A stretch of 64,000 nucleotides of DNA from Lineus longissimus (lineage: Eukaryota; Nemertea; Pilidiophora; Heteronemertea; Lineidae). Location: NCBI RefSeq assembly GCF_910592395.1, contig NC_088310.1, positions 5,649,501 to 5,713,500 of the forward strand. The letters run 5' to 3'. A program made the position numbers and the translations under genes. Shown here piece after piece: positions 60,762 through 64,000 of this stretch; the stretch's first letter is position 1, and each line of letters begins with the position of its first letter. The notes beneath the pieces were generated by a model, which worked only from the letters and a program-made list of their open reading frames with translations, made no database searches and had not been told where the DNA came from.

Positions 60762-62442
60762 GTAGGTTTATAGACCATTTTCATTAATTGTACAATTTAG
60801 TTCAACTTCTTGCGCGACGTTCCATTAAGTCAGATTCAGACTAAAGAGTCTGAGTCTGGATTCAGACTAAATGCAGTAAACGGTACCTGAAGGATGGACA
60901 GGCTTTAAACTGTTCGTCGTAATCCGCCTTTTATAGACCAGACCCGTTTCATGAGTTTTAAGATTTTTAAAAGATAGGCGTTTATATTAGGTGCTAAATT
61001 TATCCAGACCACACAATTCTGAATGTGAATTGCTGGTCACATTCCCGGTCACTTTCACGACCCCAACCTCCTTTGGTCACAGGGACGGCAGCATGCACTC
61101 GCTATGCTCTCAGCAGAACAGCGATGAGCGCGGTTGTTATGGAAATCGTAAAATATATACATGAACTAAAAGTTTTAGTCGTACTATATATTCACGACTT
61201 CCATGTGATAAAATGGGCAATAAGGTCACGTCCAATGGGTTGAGCATCGTATCTAGTCAGTGATGTGATGGGTCAAACAACAGGATGCATGCCATTGAAT
61301 GCACGCAGGAAGTAACCGAACCCGGTTGATGAGGTAAAGTACTGATGTTGTGGGAATAATCGTTTTTTTCTTTTTGGATTTTGGATTTTGGATTTTGTTA
61401 GTGACTGGGTCTGGGCTTAAGGCAGGGTTGGAGCCTTTAAGAATTTATTCTACTCCCAGTGAGTAGAGCTTGAATCGTGAATTTACAGGCCAATATATAG
61501 CTGGGTGATGATGTTAGTAATGGGACTTATATATAGCGCTTATATCCAACTGATTTTAGTCGTTCAGAAGCGCATAACGACAAATGCAAGTAATTGCCAA
61601 GTGAGTGACCGGAGATCAAGCCTTTGTACTTCAATTAGTTTGGTTACCTCACTAACGAGGGGGCAGTTAGTTTTCTCACTGATTATCACTCCTATGGTAA
61701 GACCTTTCTGAAATAATCGAGTTGTGGAGTTTGAAGACTGGTTTCTATCAATTCTGTTGGCGAATTATCCTGAAAAACATCGTGGGTTGATATTTTGGAG
61801 CGGATAGCACCTTTTCTACCTCATATATCGAGAGGCAGAGTATATTGAAAACCACTGGTGCCAGGATGGACCTTTCCAATACAAGTACAGAGATGTGTGG
61901 AAAAATACACAATATTCAAAAAAATTACAGCAGCCATTAAAACTCAGTACTTCCGAGCCAGTGCAATATCGCCGGCGAAGTTCAATGTAGAGCATTGATG
62001 TCCACATTTACAAGACAGGTGCAAAAGGTCCGAATCAATATATTAATTTTGGCTCATTTGGTTGTTGATGAGGGGACACATGTTTCTCACACCACAAAAT
62101 AAACACGAGAAGTCGCATGGCCGAGGCGAATAGGCACGGCATTATCCTCCTGGTCACCTAAATCCCACACCCAGTTGACGTCTATAGAAATGTCGGATCT
62201 GAGGATCCGGTCGTTTAGGTGTGTGATAGTTGCAGGCCCGCGTCTCCTGATTGAAGGACTATTTTTTTCAAAGATGAAGGACAAAACCGTGACAGGAAAA
62301 GGGCAAAGGTCAGAGGTCATGAGAAGCGAAGTCCTTCGTTTTTTTCAGAGGCACACGTTCTAGATTAACATTGTATGAACATTTAATTCAGCCTTTTGTG
62401 TCTATATAAATGTTATTGACCCTCTTTGTCTTATTCTTCAGG
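60762..62442. other. Gap upstream of the LicD gene, possible intron
   Basis: No domain-bearing exon is found. The stretch ends with a strong acceptor (cttattcttcag) 11 bases before the LicD ATG, so the LicD mRNA has at least one upstream exon. A short run of ggatttt units lies near 61372-61398. Confidence 0.4.
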
Positions 62443-62453
62443 CAAACCACATC

Positions 62454-63692
62454 ATGCGGAGAACAAAGTACTTCCTGGGTGGAGTAATTTTGCTTGTGCC
62501 TGTCCTACTTATTGTCAGATGGTACAGAGTTGCGTTCTATCTCCATCAACCTGCTTTCATGAAGAACAGACCAAGAGCACATTTAATTGCCAAACAGCCT
62601 GTGTCGATATTTCATCCGGAGAAACCAATTCTTTTGAGAGACGGCGTCAGAAAACAAATCTCACCAACGTATGCGTCTGGGTTACCTCCGTCATCGAAAT
62701 CCGGACAGATAGAAATAAGTCGACCGGCTGTTATATCAGCCACGAACGAAGAGGTAAAGAAAGAAAGAAGCCAAGGTGATGCAACGCATAAACAATCAGA
62801 GATTTCTTTTTTGTCAATGGACGCCACTTCCCCGGAGACGGAGCACAGGTCGGGAACGCGGCAGACGGTAGGAAACTGGACGTCTGCTGATTTGCTAAGA
62901 TGGCAGCACAGCTTCAAAACACCAAAAACAACATGGACGCTCTTCCTTACAATGGCAAAGCGTGGCATGACGACAATAAAGGACAAAGAAATAGGACTTG
63001 ATCTGCTACGGGTGTTCTTGAAAGAAGCGGATCAAATTGGCATTAATTGTTTTCTGTACGGCGGGACGCTTCTTGGAAGCTGGCGCCATCACGGTGCCAT
63101 CCCGTGGGATGACGACATTGACATTTTCTGTGACTTCAAAAAACGAGAAGAACTGCAAAAAAAACTGGAGAAATTAAAACCCGATTATATTGCTGCTCCG
63201 GCTGGGCCGAGGATTAAGTTCTACTCAAAACAATCATGGCGGAAGACGCAATATGGGTGGAGGTGGCCATATTTGGATGTTCAGTTTTTTGCCAAGAATG
63301 ACAAACAACTCTGGGACATAGCGAGTGAATTCAAATACATCAAATATCAAGTGTCTGATGTATTTCCTTTACATAAACGTCCCTTTGAAACATTCTGGAT
63401 TAATACCCCAAGAAATTCACTCGGTTTTCTAAAAGACGCTTATACCGGTGGTTCCCTAAATGACTGTGAAACAGGGTGGTACAATCATAAAGAAGAACGA
63501 GGTGCGAAACAAATACACGCGAGTTGTGAAAAGTTTAAGAATCTTATACCCTTTGTTCATCGAAATATTGTGGATGGGAAAGTAGAGGAGACGTTGATGA
63601 TTGGTGATAAGGTGTTACAAAAAGTTAGAGTAGAAAAAGAATCGATTAAGTCAGTTACTGCAGATCCGTATGATTTAAAACAGCGTAAATAA
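62454..63692 (+). CDS. LicD-family (fukutin-type) type II membrane nucleotidyltransferase-fold protein
   Basis: A single coding exon of 412 aa starts at the ATG at 62454 and ends in TAA. Residues about 5-30 (YFLGGVILLVPVLLIVRW) form a signal anchor after a short basic cytosolic tail, so the bulk faces the Golgi lumen. A Ser/Lys-rich stem follows to about residue 165. The LicD domain starts near residue 185 with EADQIGINCFLYGGTLLGSW and the metal-binding motif IPWDDDIDIFCDF at about 215-227. RWPYLDVQFF and VFPLHKRPFETFW come later. LicD proteins transfer phosphocholine or ribitol-phosphate-type groups to glycans; fukutin and FKRP are animal relatives. Many invertebrate paralogues have no known substrate. 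The neighbouring choline/ethanolamine kinase could supply related metabolites, but adjacency in an animal genome is weak evidence. Confidence 0.9.
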   Translation: MRRTKYFLGGVILLVPVLLIVRWYRVAFYLHQPAFMKNRPRAHLIAKQPVSIFHPEKPILLRDGVRKQISPTYASGLPPSSKSGQIEISRPAVISATNEEVKKERSQGDATHKQSEISFLSMDATSPETEHRSGTRQTVGNWTSADLLRWQHSFKTPKTTWTLFLTMAKRGMTTIKDKEIGLDLLRVFLKEADQIGINCFLYGGTLLGSWRHHGAIPWDDDIDIFCDFKKREELQKKLEKLKPDYIAAPAGPRIKFYSKQSWRKTQYGWRWPYLDVQFFAKNDKQLWDIASEFKYIKYQVSDVFPLHKRPFETFWINTPRNSLGFLKDAYTGGSLNDCETGWYNHKEERGAKQIHASCEKFKNLIPFVHRNIVDGKVEETLMIGDKVLQKVRVEKESIKSVTADPYDLKQRK

Positions 63693-64000
63693 GGTGTCTT
63701 GCCGTTTCGGGAGGGAGTTACACTGCAAAGTAAGCTTATACCTACCTGACTGGTGTAGATATTTCGGGAGGGACTCTTGCCCATCACTGCGTGGTACACC
63801 TGATTCGGGAGGAAGTGCACAGCTGTTTCGGGAGGAGTTGTCTATATTCCTCACAGAGCTATTGGGAGTTTTAAAATTTGATGACACGCAAATGAAGTAT
63901 ATGTCCGAAAGCAGCCTTGTCTTTTATTCCAAACCATCAAGTCACAGACATAACAATACAAGCCCTGCGGTGCGTGTGGGTGCGATTCTTGGTGAAATGA
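63693..64000. other. Region downstream of LicD with a recurring short motif
   Basis: No gene is seen. The motif ttcgggagg occurs four times at 63704-63716, 63761-63772, 63803-63813 and 63825-63836, with a decayed fifth copy near 63861. This is probably LicD 3' UTR. Confidence 0.5.

Noticed and set aside
62426-62779. Frame overlapping the LicD N-terminus as a separate gene
   Set aside because: It overlaps a clearly conserved LicD-encoding exon and has no domain of its own. It is kept only as a possible overlapping frame in the findings.

Overview
The window is animal nuclear DNA. Spliced genes with GT-AG introns, AATAAA signals, long AT-rich intergenic stretches and metazoan families (HYLS1, a death effector domain, a TIFA-type FHA domain, a family A GPCR, calmodulin relatives) point to a marine invertebrate. 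A non-vertebrate deuterostome or a lophotrochozoan fits best; the species cannot be named from sequence alone. Exon models were built by eye from splice sites, reading phase and family similarity. Most full models close exactly in phase to a stop codon.

Layout. At 35-233 (-) lies one exon of an unrecognised gene, divergent from HYLS1 (1416-5548, +; centriole and ciliogenesis). The last HYLS1 intron carries a foldback transposon. A degenerate array of 54-bp repeats covers about 7390-10620. DLST, the E2 subunit of 2-oxoglutarate dehydrogenase, runs 18763 to 13178 (-) in 13 exons. It has an NRF1-like site just upstream of its ATG and a large hairpin element in intron 1. At 19995-21959 (+) a two-exon gene joins a death effector domain to a TIFA-like FHA domain. 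A single-exon orphan GPCR follows (23335-24414), then a 6.7-kb uninterrupted reading frame for a disordered, Gln-rich 2232-aa protein (26400-33098).

From 36 to 46.5 kb there are three calmodulin-like EF-hand genes, two on the minus strand and one on the plus strand. They keep calmodulin's characteristic intron positions but have degenerate EF loops. Next come a nuclear-looking VWA-domain protein (48382-50796), a 181-aa protein of unknown family in six exons (52205-54542), an eight-exon choline/ethanolamine kinase relative (56325-59205) and a single-exon LicD-family type II membrane protein (62454-63692).

The genes do not form one pathway; this is ordinary metazoan gene order. Three themes stand out: the DED-FHA protein looks like an innate-immune adaptor; the EF-hand trio looks like local duplication and decay from calmodulin; and several introns and intergenic gaps hold inverted-repeat elements or tandem repeats.
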